47,246 bases of DNA from Candidatus Tokpelaia sp. JSC189 (GCA_003331045.1 QENA01000005.1:1-47246); one strand, 5' to 3'; counted from the stretch's first letter, positions 1 to 10,872 are shown. The notes: generated from the letters alone by a model not told the origin. Program-made: numbers and translations.

Positions 1-246
1 TCTCTGTTACTTTCCTGCCCTATATAATACCGGCTTAGCCCTAAATAATTGTCCCATTTTCAATATCCAAGCTTGAACCACCGAGCCTATTAGCACACTG
101 CTCCCAAAAAATCCTAAACGAAATACCATCTGATACCAAAATGCAACCAGTATTCCATCCCCTTCAACAGTTCGTTCAGTCTTGTACTCTATCAGTAACA
201 AAAACTAATTGTAGCTTTTTAATTAAAATGATGTCTATATCTGAAT
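1..246. other. Gene-free edge of the window, downstream of hslU
   Basis: No recognisable gene lies here. A minus-strand frame of about 64 codons (7-201) encodes a hydrophobic stretch that I do not recognise. It has no good ribosome binding site and lies beyond the hslU terminator. I treat it as unsupported rather than as a gene. Confidence 0.4.
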
Positions 247-280
247 ATAAAAAATGCAAGCATTTGGTCAAATGCTTGCA
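247..280 (-). terminator. Intrinsic terminator of the hslVU operon
   Basis: A perfect 12-bp inverted repeat (TGCAAGCATTTG at 255-266 and its complement at 269-280) with a 2-nt centre is followed, in the minus-strand direction, by a run of T (the A run at 248-254 on plus). It lies 27 bp past the hslU stop. This is the normal form of a Rho-independent terminator. Confidence 0.85.
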
Positions 281-306
281 CCTAAAAATGAATTTAAGTG
301 CATCTT

Positions 307-1611
307 CTAAAGAATATAACGTGAAAGATCCGTATTTGAAGCAAGATCGCCCACAGATTTACGGACATAGTCAGCATCAATCATAACAGTTGTTCCACCC
401 TTTTCAGGCGCTGTATAGGAGATTTCATTAAGCACACGCTCCATCACTGTCTGAAGGCGCCGTGCACCAATATTTTCAACACTCGCGTTAAGGTCGACTG
501 CAATATCGGCAAGAGCATCAATAGCATCATCAGTGAATTCAAGTTTAATCTCTTCTGTGGCCATTAATGCAATATACTGCTTAATAAGACTTGCTTCCGG
601 CTCTGTCAGGATACGGCGGAAATCTTCCCGTGTTAGAGCATTAAGCTCAACCCGGATCGGCAAGCGACCCTGCAATTCAGGCAAAAGATCTGATGGTTTA
701 GAAATATGAAATGCACCGGATGCAATAAACAGGATATGATCTGTTTTTACCTGCCCGTATTTTGTTGAAATACTTGTTCCTTCCACTAGCGGCAGCAAAT
801 CACGCTGCACACCTTCACGCGGAGTCGTATGGTTATTTGACTGGCGGATAGCAATCTTGTCAATCTCATCAATGAAGACAATACCATCATTTTCCGTAAC
901 CTTAAGCGCTTCTTGCACAATCTGTTCTTGATCAAGCAGTTTATCGGATTCATCATCCATCAATGGTTTAAATGCATTACGCACGGTTATCTTGCGTGTT
1001 TTGGTGCGACTGCCAAGTTTGCCAAAAATATCGGAAAAGTTCATAATGCCCATCTGGGCACCAGGCATGCCGGGTATATCAAAGGTCGGAGTTGTAGTAC
1101 TATTGTCCGCTACTTCAATTTCAATTTCCTTGTCGTCGAGTTTACCTTCACGCAAATTCTTACGGAAAACTTCACGCGTTGTTGGACTTGCACTCTTGCC
1201 AACCAATGCCTCGAGAACACGTTCCTCGGCATTGATATTGGCACGGGCACGCACTTCTTCACGGCGCTTTTCCTTAACTAGGTTAATGGCAACTTCGGCC
1301 AAATCACGGATGATTTGCTCCACATCACGGCCGACAAAGCCGATTTCGGTAAACTTGGTTGCTTCCACCTTGACAAAGGGTGCTCCCGAAAGTCTAGCAA
1401 GCCGACGGGAAATTTCGGTTTTACCAACACCGGTGGGTCCGATCATCAGGATATTTTTCGGCATAACTTCTTCACGCATTGGGCTTTCAAGCTGCTGTCG
1501 GCGCCAACGGTTACGCAGCGCAATGGCAACAGCTTGCTTAGCAGCATTCTGTCCGATGATGAAGCGGTCAAGCTCGAATACAATTTCGCGGGGTGAAAAT
1601 GTGTTACTCAT
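307..1611 (-). CDS. hslU: ATP-dependent protease ATPase subunit HslU
   Basis: HslU is the AAA+ unfoldase of the HslVU (ClpYQ) cytoplasmic protease. It binds and unfolds substrates, using ATP, and threads them into the HslV chamber. The 434-residue length is typical. The Walker A motif GPTGVGKT is at residues 58-65 and the Walker B motif [11 protein letters not shown] is near 250. The protein ends in LSRYIL, matching the conserved C-terminal tail that docks into HslV and activates it. The N-terminal [16 protein letters not shown] is standard for the family. It lies 35 bp downstream of hslV on the same strand and ends just before a strong terminator, so the two genes form one operon. Related genomes often have an acetyltransferase gene between hslV and hslU, which is absent here. 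Confidence 0.97.
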   Translation of the reverse strand: MSNTFSPREIVFELDRFIIGQNAAKQAVAIALRNRWRRQQLESPMREEVMPKNILMIGPTGVGKTEISRRLARLSGAPFVKVEATKFTEIGFVGRDVEQIIRDLAEVAINLVKEKRREEVRARANINAEERVLEALVGKSASPTTREVFRKNLREGKLDDKEIEIEVADNSTTTPTFDIPGMPGAQMGIMNFSDIFGKLGSRTKTRKITVRNAFKPLMDDESDKLLDQEQIVQEALKVTENDGIVFIDEIDKIAIRQSNNHTTPREGVQRDLLPLVEGTSISTKYGQVKTDHILFIASGAFHISKPSDLLPELQGRLPIRVELNALTREDFRRILTEPEASLIKQYIALMATEEIKLEFTDDAIDALADIAVDLNASVENIGARRLQTVMERVLNEISYTAPEKGGTTVMIDADYVRKSVGDLASNTDLSRYIL

Positions 1612-1646
1612 AAACTTTAAAACTTTCCAAAATAAAAAATGTGGAC

Positions 1647-2243
1647 TTACTTGGTATCAGTATCAAGCATTTCAATAGTAAAACTACTGTTGGTGTAAAC
1701 ACAAATATCAGCAGCAATTGTCATCGCTTTACGGGCTATTTCTTCGGCAGTCATCTTCGTATCAGCTAGCGCTCGGGCAGCAGCAAGCGCATAATTACCC
1801 CCTGATCCAATTGCCATAATACCATATTCAGGCTCCAAGACATCACCTTGGCCAGTCAGGGCAAGTGTTATATTCTTATCTGCAACTAGCATCATCGCTT
1901 CAAGCTGACGTAAGTAACGGTCGGTGCGCCAATCCTTAGCCAGTTCAACGGAAGCGCGCATCAACTGACTTGGATACTGTTCCAATTTACTTTCCAAGCG
2001 TTCAAGCAAGGTAAAGGCATCAGCCGTTGCACCGGCAAAACCGGCAAGGACATTCTGACTGGCACCAATGCGGCGCACTTTGCGTGCATTGCCTTTCACT
2101 ATTGTCTGGCCAAAGGAAACCTGACCATCACCAGCGATAACAACCCTTCCGTCTTTCCGGACGATAATAATTGTAGTGCCATACATTCTACCAGATTCAT
2201 GTTCTATCATAAAAAATGCTCCCAAATCTACTGCCTTGTTCAT
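1647..2243 (-). CDS. hslV: ATP-dependent protease peptidase subunit HslV
   Basis: HslV is the proteasome-like threonine peptidase of HslVU. It is made as a precursor and cleaved so that a Thr becomes the N-terminal nucleophile. Here the motif [16 protein letters not shown] places the catalytic Thr at residue 23, after a 22-residue leader, which is slightly long but usual for alphaproteobacteria. [21 protein letters not shown] and [14 protein letters not shown] are family hallmarks. The ATG at 2243 has a GGA/AGG-rich stretch upstream. An internal ATG at residue 12 is an alternative start. It is the first gene of the hslVU operon and is divergent from hisB across 228 bp. I saw no clear sigma-32 promoter by eye. 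Confidence 0.96.
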   Translation of the reverse strand: MNKAVDLGAFFMIEHESGRMYGTTIIIVRKDGRVVIAGDGQVSFGQTIVKGNARKVRRIGASQNVLAGFAGATADAFTLLERLESKLEQYPSQLMRASVELAKDWRTDRYLRQLEAMMLVADKNITLALTGQGDVLEPEYGIMAIGSGGNYALAAARALADTKMTAEEIARKAMTIAADICVYTNSSFTIEMLDTDTK

Positions 2244-2394
2244 CCTATTTCCGGTAATGAATTACGAGCAAACACCATTTTACTATTTAGATAAAATCTT
2301 TATGAAACTCAACCTTATCCCTGCTTTCAGATTTTTCTGATATTTATGGCGGGGAAATAAGGAAATTTAGGCTAAACTCGTATGGTAAAATGAT

Positions 2395-2422
2395 TTGGCA
2401 ATTTTAGCTATTTGCTTTAAAT
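2395..2422 (+). promoter_or_regulatory. Candidate sigma-70 promoter of the his operon
   Basis: TTGGCA at 2395-2400 and TTAAAT at 2417-2422 are separated by 16 bp and lie 50 bp upstream of the hisB start, on the strand of the operon. It is a fair match to a housekeeping promoter but was found by eye in AT-rich DNA, so the call is tentative. Confidence 0.35.
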
Positions 2423-2471
2423 AGAGAAGCGTTATCCCTCATTCCGGATCAAAAACTAGGACATATAAAAA

Positions 2472-3062
2472 ATGGCAAGAAAAGCTTTAGTCAACCGGAA
2501 AACCAGCGAAACAGAGACTTCCGTTTTACTGAATATAGACGGCAAGGGACTATCTGATATCAGGACCGGCGTCGGTTTTTTTGACCATATGCTTGAGCAA
2601 CTATCACGTCATTCTCTAATTGACATGCAGGTGCACGCCAAGGGCGATCTGCATGTCGATGATCATCATACGGTTGAGGATTGTGGCATTTTGCTTGGTC
2701 AAGCCCTATCCGAAGCTTTGGGTGAACGACGTGGTATCACGCGCTATGCCTCACTTGACCTTGTTATGGATGAAAGCTGCACAAGAGCGGCAATCGATGT
2801 ATCAGGACGCCCGTTTCTTGTCTGGCAGGTTACTTTTCCAGCTGCCAAAATCAGCACATTTGATACAGAGCTTGTGCGTGAATTTTTTCAAGCCTTTGCA
2901 CAGAAGGCCGGCATCACGCTCCATGTCATCACCTATTATGGTGCCAACAGTCATCATATTGCCGAGACCTGTTTCAAAGCTGTTGCACGTGTGTTGCGGC
3001 AAGCTCTTGCAATAGACCCGTGGCAAATGGATGTCATCCCTTCCACAAAGGGTTTACTTTAA
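2472..3062 (+). CDS. hisB: Imidazoleglycerol-phosphate dehydratase HisB
   Basis: HisB dehydrates imidazole glycerol phosphate to imidazole acetol phosphate, a late step of histidine synthesis in the cytoplasm. The 196-residue length is that of the monofunctional enzyme, without the phosphatase domain of the enteric fusion. The metal-binding motifs are intact: DDHHTVED at residues 63-70 and SHHIAE at 160-165. [13 protein letters not shown] at 37-49 is also typical. An AGGA lies about 10 nt before the ATG. It is the first gene of hisB-hisH-hisA-hisF-hisE-coaA. hisH starts 15 bp after its stop, so the small DUF2628 gene that many rhizobia carry at this junction is missing. Confidence 0.97.
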   Translation: MARKALVNRKTSETETSVLLNIDGKGLSDIRTGVGFFDHMLEQLSRHSLIDMQVHAKGDLHVDDHHTVEDCGILLGQALSEALGERRGITRYASLDLVMDESCTRAAIDVSGRPFLVWQVTFPAAKISTFDTELVREFFQAFAQKAGITLHVITYYGANSHHIAETCFKAVARVLRQALAIDPWQMDVIPSTKGLL

Positions 3063-3076
3063 AGGATGAAGCTAGG

Positions 3077-3727
3077 ATGCGAGTAGCCATTATTGATTAC
3101 GGTTCTGGTAACCTACGTTCAGTCGCCAAGGCATTTGAGCACGCAGCCCATGAACAGATGATTGCAACAGAGATTGAGATTACTAATAATGCAGAACGTG
3201 TAGGCACTGCAGATAGAATTGTTCTGCCCGGTGTTGGTACCTACGCCGATTGCCGAAAAGGGCTTGATGGTGTTACCGGCATGGTTGAAGTACTTGAGGA
3301 AACAGTATTAAAGGGTGGCAGACCGTTTCTCGGAATCTGTGTTGGCATGCAGCTTTTATCAACAAGTGGACTTGAAAAGGAACTGACTTATGGTTTTGGA
3401 TGGATCAAGGGAGATGTCATCCGCATAATACCAGAAAAGCAGAATCTCAAAGTGCCGCAGATCGGCTGGAATACACTCGAACTTGCCGCACGGCATCCAC
3501 TTTTCGAAGGAATCCATACAGGAGAGAATGGTCTCCACGCCTATTTTGTACATTCTTATCATTTTGACTGTCTGGATAAACAGAATCAGCTGGCAATAAC
3601 AGACTATGGAGGTCCGATAACAGCCGCGATTGCACATAATAATTTGGCAGGGACGCAGTTCCACCCTGAAAAAAGCCAGCGTCTCGGCTTGCAATTTATC
3701 GCTAACTTTCTACAATGGCAACCATGA
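3077..3727 (+). CDS. hisH: Imidazole glycerol phosphate synthase glutaminase subunit HisH
   Basis: HisH is the class I glutamine amidotransferase half of IGP synthase. It releases ammonia from glutamine and channels it to HisF. The start at 3077 ([15 protein letters not shown]) is chosen because the family begins this way. The frame stays open further upstream, but that would overlap hisB. The catalytic Cys is Cys88 in FLGICVGMQ. The other triad residues are His196 and Glu198 in FHPEKS near the C-terminus. The 216-residue length is normal. It overlaps the start of hisA, so translation is probably coupled. Confidence 0.97.
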   Translation: MRVAIIDYGSGNLRSVAKAFEHAAHEQMIATEIEITNNAERVGTADRIVLPGVGTYADCRKGLDGVTGMVEVLEETVLKGGRPFLGICVGMQLLSTSGLEKELTYGFGWIKGDVIRIIPEKQNLKVPQIGWNTLELAARHPLFEGIHTGENGLHAYFVHSYHFDCLDKQNQLAITDYGGPITAAIAHNNLAGTQFHPEKSQRLGLQFIANFLQWQP

Positions 3728-4461
3728 TCCTTTATCCCGCAATTGATCTCAAGAATGGTCAATGTGTCCGCCTGAAAAAAGGCGATATGGATTGTGCTAC
3801 AGCTTATAGCAGCAATCCGGCAGCACAGGCAAGAAGTTTCCAGGACCAAGGATTTGAATGGTTGCATGTAGTTGATCTCAACGGAGCGTTTGCTGGTAAA
3901 AGCATCAATGGCACAGCTGTTGAAGCCATTTTGCAAGCGACCACCAATCCTATCCAGCTTGGCGGCGGTATTCGTTCGCTTGCCCACATTGAAAATTGGC
4001 TTGAGAAAGGCTTGGCGCGTGTTATACTTGGTACAGTGGCAGTGCGTAACCCGAATCTTGTATGTGAGGCCTGCAGGCTTTTTCCGGAACGGATCGCTGT
4101 CGGCATTGATGCACGGGGCAGCAAGGTTGCCGTGGAAGGTTGGGCTAAAACATCCCATCTTGATGCAGGAGAACTTGCCCGTCGTTTTGAAGGAGCAGGC
4201 GTCGCAGCTATCATCTATACAGATATCGACCGTGATGGAATCTTAAGCGGCATCAACTGGCAGACTACTCTTGAATTGGCCCGGCAGGTTTCTATTCCCG
4301 TCATTGCATCCGGTGGCTTGGCCTCGTTTGAGGATATTGAGCGGATGACCATGCCAGATGCCGCTATCCTGAACGGTGTCATTACCGGACGTGCCCTATA
4401 TGACGGGCGAATTGATCCGGCAACCGCTCTTGCCGCATTATATCAAGCAAAGGAATTGTAG
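3724..4461 (+). CDS. hisA: ProFAR isomerase HisA
   Basis: HisA is the (beta/alpha)8-barrel isomerase that converts ProFAR to PRFAR, the substrate of the HisFH synthase. The start at 3724 gives [17 protein letters not shown], as in the family, with a 4-bp ATGA overlap with the hisH stop. An ATG 9 bp upstream (3715) would add three residues (MAT) and cannot be excluded. The catalytic Asp8 in PAIDLK is present. The second catalytic Asp is at 129 in GIDARGSKV. Phosphate-binding loops LGGGIRS and ASGGL are visible. The length is 245 residues. Confidence 0.96.
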   Translation: MILYPAIDLKNGQCVRLKKGDMDCATAYSSNPAAQARSFQDQGFEWLHVVDLNGAFAGKSINGTAVEAILQATTNPIQLGGGIRSLAHIENWLEKGLARVILGTVAVRNPNLVCEACRLFPERIAVGIDARGSKVAVEGWAKTSHLDAGELARRFEGAGVAAIIYTDIDRDGILSGINWQTTLELARQVSIPVIASGGLASFEDIERMTMPDAAILNGVITGRALYDGRIDPATALAALYQAKEL

Positions 4462-4463
4462 CC

Positions 4464-5258
4464 ATGTCGATGAAAACACGTATCATCCCCTGCCTAGATG
4501 TTATGGACGGGCGTGTTGTTAAGGGTATCAATTTTGTTGATCTGGTTGATGCGGGTGATCCAGTTGAAGTTGCCCATGCCTATAATTTAGCTGGAGCTGA
4601 TGAGTTATGCTTTCTTGACATTACCGCCTCTTGCGACAACCGCGATACAATTCTTGATGTGGTGGCCCGCACGGCAGAATGCTGTTTTATGCCAGTTACT
4701 GTCGGCGGCGGGGTACGCACGATTAATGATATCCGGAAGTTGCTGATGGCAGGCGCTGATAAAGTATCTGTCAATACAGCAGCAGTCAGGAATACTGATT
4801 TTGTCGCGCAAGCAGCAGATAAATTTGGCGACCAGTGCATTGTCATTGCCATTGATGCCAAAAAGATCAGCAAAGAAGGGGAAAGTCCTCGCTGGGAAAT
4901 TTTTACCCATGGAGGCAGAACACCAACGGGTATTGATACAATTGAGTTCGCGCAGAAAGTCGTTGCCCTCGGTGCGGGAGAAATTCTACTGACATCTATT
5001 GATCGGGATGGGACAAAGGCAGGTTATAATATTGAACTGACCCGTAAACTGGCCGATAATGTCCACGTTCCGGTTATTGCCTCAGGCGGCGTTGGTACAC
5101 TGGATCATCTTGTTGAAGGCATCCGTGACGGCCATGCTGCGGCAGTACTCGCAGCCTCGATTTTCCATTTTGGCAGCTATTCCATTCGTGAGGCAAAACA
5201 ATATATGGCAAAGGCAGGTATAGCTGTGCGTCTTGACGGATATGGAGAAAGCAGATGA
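4464..5258 (+). CDS. hisF: Imidazole glycerol phosphate synthase cyclase subunit HisF
   Basis: HisF is the barrel subunit that combines PRFAR with ammonia from HisH to give IGP and AICAR, linking histidine and purine synthesis. It is homologous to its neighbour HisA. Catalytic Asp12 in [14 protein letters not shown] and Asp131 in VIAIDAKK are present, as are VGGGVRT and [12 protein letters not shown]. The length is 264 residues. The ATG at 4464 is used here; a second ATG at 4470 would remove two residues. It follows hisA after 2 bp and overlaps hisE by 4 bp (ATGA). Confidence 0.97.
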   Translation: MSMKTRIIPCLDVMDGRVVKGINFVDLVDAGDPVEVAHAYNLAGADELCFLDITASCDNRDTILDVVARTAECCFMPVTVGGGVRTINDIRKLLMAGADKVSVNTAAVRNTDFVAQAADKFGDQCIVIAIDAKKISKEGESPRWEIFTHGGRTPTGIDTIEFAQKVVALGAGEILLTSIDRDGTKAGYNIELTRKLADNVHVPVIASGGVGTLDHLVEGIRDGHAAAVLAASIFHFGSYSIREAKQYMAKAGIAVRLDGYGESR

Positions 5259-5578
5259 GCGAATTTACTCTTGAAAATCTTGAACAGATTATCGCAACAC
5301 GCGCTAATATTACCAACGGCAGTTCCTATACGGCTAGCCTCGTGACTAAAGGAAGCACCTATGCAACAAAAAAACTGGGGGAAGAAGCCTTTGAAACAGT
5401 TATTGCTGCATTGAGTGAAGACCGGAACCGTTTAATAAGTGAAAGTGCCGATCTTATCTACCATCTTCTAGTTGTATGGAAGATTCGCAGTGTCAGGCTG
5501 GCAGATATTTTGACCGAACTTGAAAAACGTACAGCGCGAAGTGGTTTACAAGAAAAAGCAACACGGATTCATGACTAA
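5255..5578 (+). CDS. hisE: Phosphoribosyl-ATP pyrophosphatase HisE
   Basis: HisE hydrolyses phosphoribosyl-ATP to phosphoribosyl-AMP, the second step of histidine synthesis. This is the stand-alone 107-residue form, not fused to HisI. The all-alpha MazG-like fold is recognisable from [14 protein letters not shown] and [13 protein letters not shown], whose Glu and Asp residues bind magnesium. It is coupled to hisF through an ATGA overlap and overlaps the start of coaA by 8 bp. hisG, hisD, hisC and hisI are not in this window. Confidence 0.96.
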   Translation: MSEFTLENLEQIIATRANITNGSSYTASLVTKGSTYATKKLGEEAFETVIAALSEDRNRLISESADLIYHLLVVWKIRSVRLADILTELEKRTARSGLQEKATRIHD

Positions 5579-6572
5579 GCCTCTCTTACCCACCCTAAAA
5601 CATAAAAAAACCTCAAGAGATGAAGTTCTTGCTGGGGAATATCTGCCATTCAACCTGTTTTTGGCAGAAGAATGGGCTTCATTTAGAGCCGATACGGCAT
5701 TGACTCTCACTTTTGATGAAGTCAAACGTCTGCGATCCATGGGTGATCCCATCGATTTGGAAGAAGTTCAGCGCATTTATCTTTCACTCTCGCGCCTTCT
5801 ATCAAGCCACGTTGAATCAAGTCAGAAACTGTTTCAGCAGCGGCATCGTTTTCTGCAGATGAAAGCTACAGTCAAAACTCCATTCATCATCGGAATTGCC
5901 GGTTCAGTAGCAGTTGGAAAATCAACAACAGCACGTATTCTACAGGAACTGCTCAAACGCTGGCCGTCAAGCCCCAAGGTTGATCTGGTGACAACGGATG
6001 GTTTTCTATATCCTAACACTGTTTTATGTACACAGAACCTGATGGAACGCAAGGGTTTTCCTGAAAGTTATGACATGCGCCTACTGCTGCGCTTCCTTTC
6101 TGATATCAAAACTGGCCTTTCCAGCGTCAGGGCACCGTTTTATTCACATTTGGCCTACGATGTGCTGAAAGACAGATATATTACTGTTGACAGGCCCGAT
6201 ATTTTGATTATTGAGGGGTTGAATGTGCTTCAAATACACAATCTGCCACGAGACGGCAGAACTGTACCGTTTGTTTCGGATTTTTTTGATTTTTCCATTT
6301 ACATAGACGCAGAAATACTAAACATTCGTAAATGGTATATGCGCCGGTTCATCCAACTATGGAAAACAGCATTTCAAAACCCACAATCCTTCTTCCATCG
6401 TTACGCGGATATGAAGCTGGAAAAGGCCTGTAGTATTGCTGAAGGAGTGTGGACCAATATTAATCTCAGGAACCTTGAAGAAAATATTCTGCCGACCCGT
6501 CCGCGTGCCGATCTTATCCTGCACAAAGGTGCTGATCATATGGTTGAAAAAGTGGCTTTACGCAAATTATAA
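5571..6572 (+). CDS. coaA: Type I pantothenate kinase CoaA
   Basis: CoaA phosphorylates pantothenate, the first and usually rate-limiting step of coenzyme A synthesis. The ATG at 5571 overlaps the hisE stop by 8 bp and gives 333 residues; a longer frame from 5520 would sit entirely inside hisE and is not credible. The P-loop GSVAVGKS is at residues 111-118. The conserved segments [18 protein letters not shown] and IIEGLNVLQ follow in the usual order. The his-coaA junction is conserved in Rhizobiales, so it is co-transcribed with histidine genes despite having no pathway link. Confidence 0.95.
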   Translation: MTKPLLPTLKHKKTSRDEVLAGEYLPFNLFLAEEWASFRADTALTLTFDEVKRLRSMGDPIDLEEVQRIYLSLSRLLSSHVESSQKLFQQRHRFLQMKATVKTPFIIGIAGSVAVGKSTTARILQELLKRWPSSPKVDLVTTDGFLYPNTVLCTQNLMERKGFPESYDMRLLLRFLSDIKTGLSSVRAPFYSHLAYDVLKDRYITVDRPDILIIEGLNVLQIHNLPRDGRTVPFVSDFFDFSIYIDAEILNIRKWYMRRFIQLWKTAFQNPQSFFHRYADMKLEKACSIAEGVWTNINLRNLEENILPTRPRADLILHKGADHMVEKVALRKL

Positions 6573-7664
6573 TGAACTATTTTGGGATCTTGTAAAACAG
6601 ATAAATTACAAAAACCGCTACATCGTTTACTGCAAGGTTGCTTGACAAGCCTTTTCTGACTATGCTCGATATTGTCTTAATGAATAGCTATCATTTTGAA
6701 CGTTACCTGCCCTAGAAAGAGCAGCGAGAATTCAGATTGTCATTCTTAACCATATGAATGGGACGCAGAGAGTTCTACGTTAAAATTCCCGTTTATCTTT
6801 ATGCTTGTCAAGTGTGCAGATGCAATAGCCCTCCTCCTCGGATTTATCAATATAGGATGGGGAACTACAGGATGCCTCCAAGGTAATGTTAGTGTGGGAA
6901 AAAAGTTTGCCTCGATATTGACAAGTCGAATATGAAAACAGAAAGCGGCATACTAGCAATGAAAGTAAACCTACAAAATTACTCTTCTGTCTGTAGCTAT
7001 TTGTTCCTATAGTTGAAATAGCAAGCCTGATAGGTTATATTTTTCTGCCAGTTCCTAGTTATATATAAAAAAGCTTTCCTATTATCAATACTATTATAAA
7101 CAGTATCTTTTCAGGCTTAAAATAGCTACTCTGTTCCTAAACGGGTTTACACAAAACAAGATTATCGGCACATTTTAATATTTAATGGCTGGATCTGATG
7201 CATAAGCAAGCTTTCCTGTTAATGGTAAAGCACAGGGTATTTATGCGCCCTATGCAGTATTAAAGGAAAATTTAGGAAATGATCTCAGAGATACACTTAC
7301 ATGTTTTTCGCCAAAATATTGCAGACATCTTCTGGGTCCGATTAGATATCCAGACTTTTGGAAAAAACTAAACCAGCATTTCTTTTTAACATCATACTAT
7401 TTTAGCTATTTCCTACTTATTTCATTTTTTGTCTAATCCTTAGTGCGTTGTCTCAGAAATTCTTCTCAACATTTCCACGCATAGCAACAAGGCTATAATC
7501 ATTACCGTAAATATTCCAAAGCGCATCTTATTCATACTCTCATTTAATTATTATATTTTAACTTATCATCAGTAAACTGCGCTCTATGAGACTTTATTAT
7601 TTCGCATCAAAATAATTCTTTCAATATATAAAACTTTGAAAAAAGTAGATTGAGATAACAAATG
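6573..7664. other. Gene-free spacer of 1.1 kb between coaA and the cyo terminator
   Basis: Very AT-rich DNA with no open frame that looks like a real protein. A 43-codon frame starting with ATG near 6801 encodes a hydrophobic stretch but has no ribosome binding site and no family I recognise. No tRNA, repeat array or clear terminator for coaA was seen. Confidence 0.5.
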
Positions 7665-7699
7665 AAAAAAGCCCTACAAAATATTTCACGGGGCTTTTT
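7665..7699 (-). terminator. Intrinsic terminator of the cyo operon
   Basis: AAAAAGCCC (7666-7674) and GGGCTTTTT (7691-7699) form a 9-bp stem with a 16-nt loop and T runs on both sides, so it could work in either direction. It sits 23 bp past the cyoD stop on the minus strand, where it most likely ends cyoABCD. Confidence 0.8.
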
Positions 7700-7721
7700 A
7701 TCTTACTAAAGATTTTCCTAC

Positions 7722-8177
7722 TTACTCAGGCGAAATGAGAGTGGACCCATCTATAATAGATTTATCGATTTCAGGAACAGAATTTTCTACTTCCTCGGAG
7801 ATTGAAGTGGGATAATAAATCACCTCACTATGGGTCACACGACCCGAACCACCCATCATATTATAATTCAGATACTGCATCGTCTTCCAAGTACCAGCAA
7901 TGATGATGAATACACAGACAATCGCAATCCACATGGTACCAATATTCCAATTAGCATCTGGGCCTTCATTTAGATGAAGAAAAAATATAATTTGCACTGT
8001 CATCTGAATTATTGCTAAGCAAAGCAACAAAAGAACCTTAGCGCTGATCGACCAACCGTCTATCCAGTGCAACATAACAGAAAGAAACGCCACAAGGGTT
8101 AAGATAACTGACAGGATAAAACCTGTAATATATTTACCCACACTTGCTCTATGTGCATGATGTGTTTGTATACTCAT
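7722..8177 (-). CDS. cyoD: Cytochrome o ubiquinol oxidase subunit IV (CyoD)
   Basis: CyoD is the small membrane subunit of the bo3 quinol oxidase and assists assembly of the copper centre in subunit I. The start at 8177 gives MSIQTHHAHRASVGKYITGF; its A is shared with the cyoC stop in a TGATG overlap, and the longer upstream frame would run into cyoC. The protein has 151 residues. Three hydrophobic helices are visible (about 15-40, 45-67 and 78-98), as expected for the family. The C-terminal tail of about 50 residues after the last helix is polar and longer than in E. coli CyoD. Confidence 0.93.
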   Translation of the reverse strand: MSIQTHHAHRASVGKYITGFILSVILTLVAFLSVMLHWIDGWSISAKVLLLLCLAIIQMTVQIIFFLHLNEGPDANWNIGTMWIAIVCVFIIIAGTWKTMQYLNYNMMGGSGRVTHSEVIYYPTSISEEVENSVPEIDKSIIDGSTLISPE

Positions 8178-8782
8178 CACAAAGCTCCCAGAAGATAGAC
8201 AACAGTAAAGACGCCGATCCATACAATATCAAGGAAGTGCCAAAAAAGAGACAGGCATATCAGACGAACTCTGTTATCCGCATTCAACCCATGGCATGAA
8301 AGATGTACAAACATGCACGCCATCCAGATCAAACCACCCGTAACGTGGATGCCATGCGTAGCAACCAGTACAAAGAAAGCTGACCAATAGGCAGAAACCG
8401 AAGGCGTAGCCCCCTCATGAATCAGGTGCATGAATTCATAGAGCTCCATTCCGACAAAGATTGCACCTAAAACAAATGTAATCTGCAACCAAAACCGTGT
8501 TGCCTTCAAGTTATTGCTATACATCTTCACGATAGAAAAACCATAGCTGATAGATGAAACCAGCAGAAAAAACGTTTCAAATATCACAAATGGTAGATTG
8601 ATAAAATCCTTACCTACTGAGCCTCCGTCATAAGCAGACGAAAATACCGCAAAATTCGCAAAAAGCGTGGCAAATAAGAATAAATCCTGAAGAATATAAA
8701 TCCAGAAACCGAATATTTTAATTGAAGCATCACCACAATGATGCTGAGCCACGTGGGTGGTTTCTACAGCCGTAACAGTCAT
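8177..8782 (-). CDS. cyoC: Cytochrome o ubiquinol oxidase subunit III (CyoC)
   Basis: Subunit III of the bo3 quinol oxidase, a 201-residue protein with five membrane helices that stabilises the catalytic core. The start at 8782 gives MTVTAVETTHVAQHHCGD and lies 4 bp past the cyoB stop; the frame stays open upstream, but that would overlap cyoB heavily. FGFWIYILQDLFLFATLFANFAVF is the typical first helix. GMELYEFMHLIHEG and FVLVATHGIHVTGG match the family. It is coupled to cyoD by the TGATG overlap. Confidence 0.95.
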   Translation of the reverse strand: MTVTAVETTHVAQHHCGDASIKIFGFWIYILQDLFLFATLFANFAVFSSAYDGGSVGKDFINLPFVIFETFFLLVSSISYGFSIVKMYSNNLKATRFWLQITFVLGAIFVGMELYEFMHLIHEGATPSVSAYWSAFFVLVATHGIHVTGGLIWMACMFVHLSCHGLNADNRVRLICLSLFWHFLDIVWIGVFTVVYLLGAL

Positions 8783-8786
8783 AACT

Positions 8787-10799
8787 TTATCTTCCTTTTG
8801 CCTCAAGATATGCAGTAAAGGCGTTCTCAGTTTCCTGCACCAGCGCCTCAGAGAAGTAATAACCGCGGTGATCTCCAATAAAGGAATGAACAATAATTAC
8901 AGCAACCACTCCAACAAAGGAAAAAGCAACAAGCCACCAAATATGCCATACAAGCGCAAACCCAAGAATTAGAGATAGAATGCCTGCCCAAAAACCCGCG
9001 GAAGTATTCGATGGCATATGAATGCTGGAAAATCCGCTGGTTTTACGTGGAACATTTTTCGTTTTCATGTGCCAATAAGCATCAAGCGTTGTCACATGCG
9101 GAATTACGGCAAAATTATAAGGAGGCGGTGGAGAGGAAACCGACCATTCGAGCGTACGAGTATCACCCCAAGGATCGTTTTCACGCACAGGAAACTTTCC
9201 TTTATGCTTTATACCATACCAGATGACAAGCAGAAACTGCAATACAGTAAAGAGAATGCCGAGAGCAATGATAAAAGCACCTATCATAGCAACAATAAAA
9301 TAGGGTTGCCACGAGGGTTCTATATAATGCTGCAACCGGCGGGTTGCTCCCATCAAGCCAAGGATATAGAGCGGGAAAAAAGCAAAATAAAAGCCAATAA
9401 ACCAGCACCAAAAAGAAGCAATGCCGAGTGTGCGATTAAGTTTTATGCCAAAGGCCTTCGGAAACCAGTAAATAAGGCCAGCAAGATAAGCGAATACAAC
9501 ACCGCCAATGATGGTATGATGGAAATGAGCTACAAGGAATAGCGAATTATGAAACTGCCAATCAGCCGGAGTGATTGAAAGCATAACACCTGTGAGGCCA
9601 CCGCCAACAAATGTAAAAATCATGCCCATACACCAGAGCATTGGGGGTTCCAGACGGATCCGGCCTTTATACATGGTAAAAAGCCAATTGAAAATTTTCA
9701 CACCGGTCGGCACAGCAATGATCATTGTCGCAATACTGAAAAACGTATTGACAGCAACACCACCACCCATGGTGAAGAAATGATGCGCCCATACTAAAAA
9801 GGAAAGGATAAGAATAACAAGGATCGCCCAGATCATCGAAGTATAACCAAAAAGACGTTTGCTTGAAAAAGTCGGAACCACTTCTGAAAGAATACCGAAT
9901 GCCGGCAGAATAAGAACGTAAACCTCCGGATGACCGAATATCCATACATAATTGATCCAGACCATGGGGTTACCCCCACCATCATTAGTAAAGAAATGCA
10001 TCCCCAAATAACGATCACCGATAAGCAAAGCCAAGGCAATAGTCAGAACCGGGTAAATCATCAGAATGAGAACATTTGCGACAAGCGCAGTCCAACAAAA
10101 AACGGGCAGTTTCATCATTGCCATGCCTGGTGCACGCATTTTGATGATTGTCGCCACAAAATTAACCGCACTTATCGTTGTTGCAACGCCTGACAATTGA
10201 AGTGACCACAGGTAATAATCAACCCCAGTATCGGGGCTTCCACTTAATTCCGATAAAGGCGGATAGGCAAGCCAGCCAACGCGACCAAAATTGCCAATGC
10301 CGAGCGAAATATTAATAAGAAGAGCTCCAGCAAAGGTAATCCAGAATCCCAGATTGTTAAGAAACGGAAATGCTACATCCCGTGCACCGATCTGCAATGG
10401 AAGAATATAATTGAAAAGCCCGAACAGCAGCGGCGTTGCCATGAAGAAAATCATGATTACCCCATGGGCTGTAAAAATCTGATCATAGTGATCAGGTGGC
10501 AAATAACCTGCGCTTTCACTGCCCAACGCCATCGCTTGATGCACGCGCATCATAAGTGCATCAGCAAAACCGCGGACCAACATCACAAGCGCCAAAACAA
10601 CATACATAATACCGATACGTTTATGATCAACAGTTGTAATCCAATTCCGCCAGAGAGACCCCCACCAACCAAAAAACGTAATAACGGCAAGCAGCAGAAC
10701 ACCAAGCGCAACAACCGTCAGCACGGTATAAAGAACAATTGGCTCATGCTGTAATGCAGAGAATGCCTCTGCTGTTGGATCTGTAAATCTTCCAAACAT
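8787..10799 (-). CDS. cyoB: Cytochrome o ubiquinol oxidase subunit I (CyoB)
   Basis: CyoB is the catalytic heme-copper subunit of the bo3 terminal oxidase. It oxidises ubiquinol, reduces oxygen to water and pumps protons across the inner membrane. The ATG at 10799 (MFGRFTDP) has an AGG 9-10 nt upstream; a TTG at 10808 is less likely. With this start there are 670 residues. The heme ligand His112 is in FTAHGVIM. The copper ligand His290 and its cross-linked Tyr294 are in GHPEVYV. Two more copper ligands are His339-His340 in WAHHFF, and heme ligands His425 and His427 lie in VAHFHHT. All catalytic residues are intact. Confidence 0.97.
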   Translation of the reverse strand: MFGRFTDPTAEAFSALQHEPIVLYTVLTVVALGVLLLAVITFFGWWGSLWRNWITTVDHKRIGIMYVVLALVMLVRGFADALMMRVHQAMALGSESAGYLPPDHYDQIFTAHGVIMIFFMATPLLFGLFNYILPLQIGARDVAFPFLNNLGFWITFAGALLINISLGIGNFGRVGWLAYPPLSELSGSPDTGVDYYLWSLQLSGVATTISAVNFVATIIKMRAPGMAMMKLPVFCWTALVANVLILMIYPVLTIALALLIGDRYLGMHFFTNDGGGNPMVWINYVWIFGHPEVYVLILPAFGILSEVVPTFSSKRLFGYTSMIWAILVILILSFLVWAHHFFTMGGGVAVNTFFSIATMIIAVPTGVKIFNWLFTMYKGRIRLEPPMLWCMGMIFTFVGGGLTGVMLSITPADWQFHNSLFLVAHFHHTIIGGVVFAYLAGLIYWFPKAFGIKLNRTLGIASFWCWFIGFYFAFFPLYILGLMGATRRLQHYIEPSWQPYFIVAMIGAFIIALGILFTVLQFLLVIWYGIKHKGKFPVRENDPWGDTRTLEWSVSSPPPPYNFAVIPHVTTLDAYWHMKTKNVPRKTSGFSSIHMPSNTSAGFWAGILSLILGFALVWHIWWLVAFSFVGVVAVIIVHSFIGDHRGYYFSEALVQETENAFTAYLEAKGR

Positions 10800-10872
10800 T
10801 AATTTCAACCTATCGATTCAAGAATTTCTATTTGAGTGAAGCAAAACACATTTCACCTTACTCTTGACACCA

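Noticed and set aside
7-201. Hydrophobic 64-codon minus-strand frame at the window edge
   Set aside because: No ribosome binding site, no recognised family, and it lies beyond the hslVU terminator.
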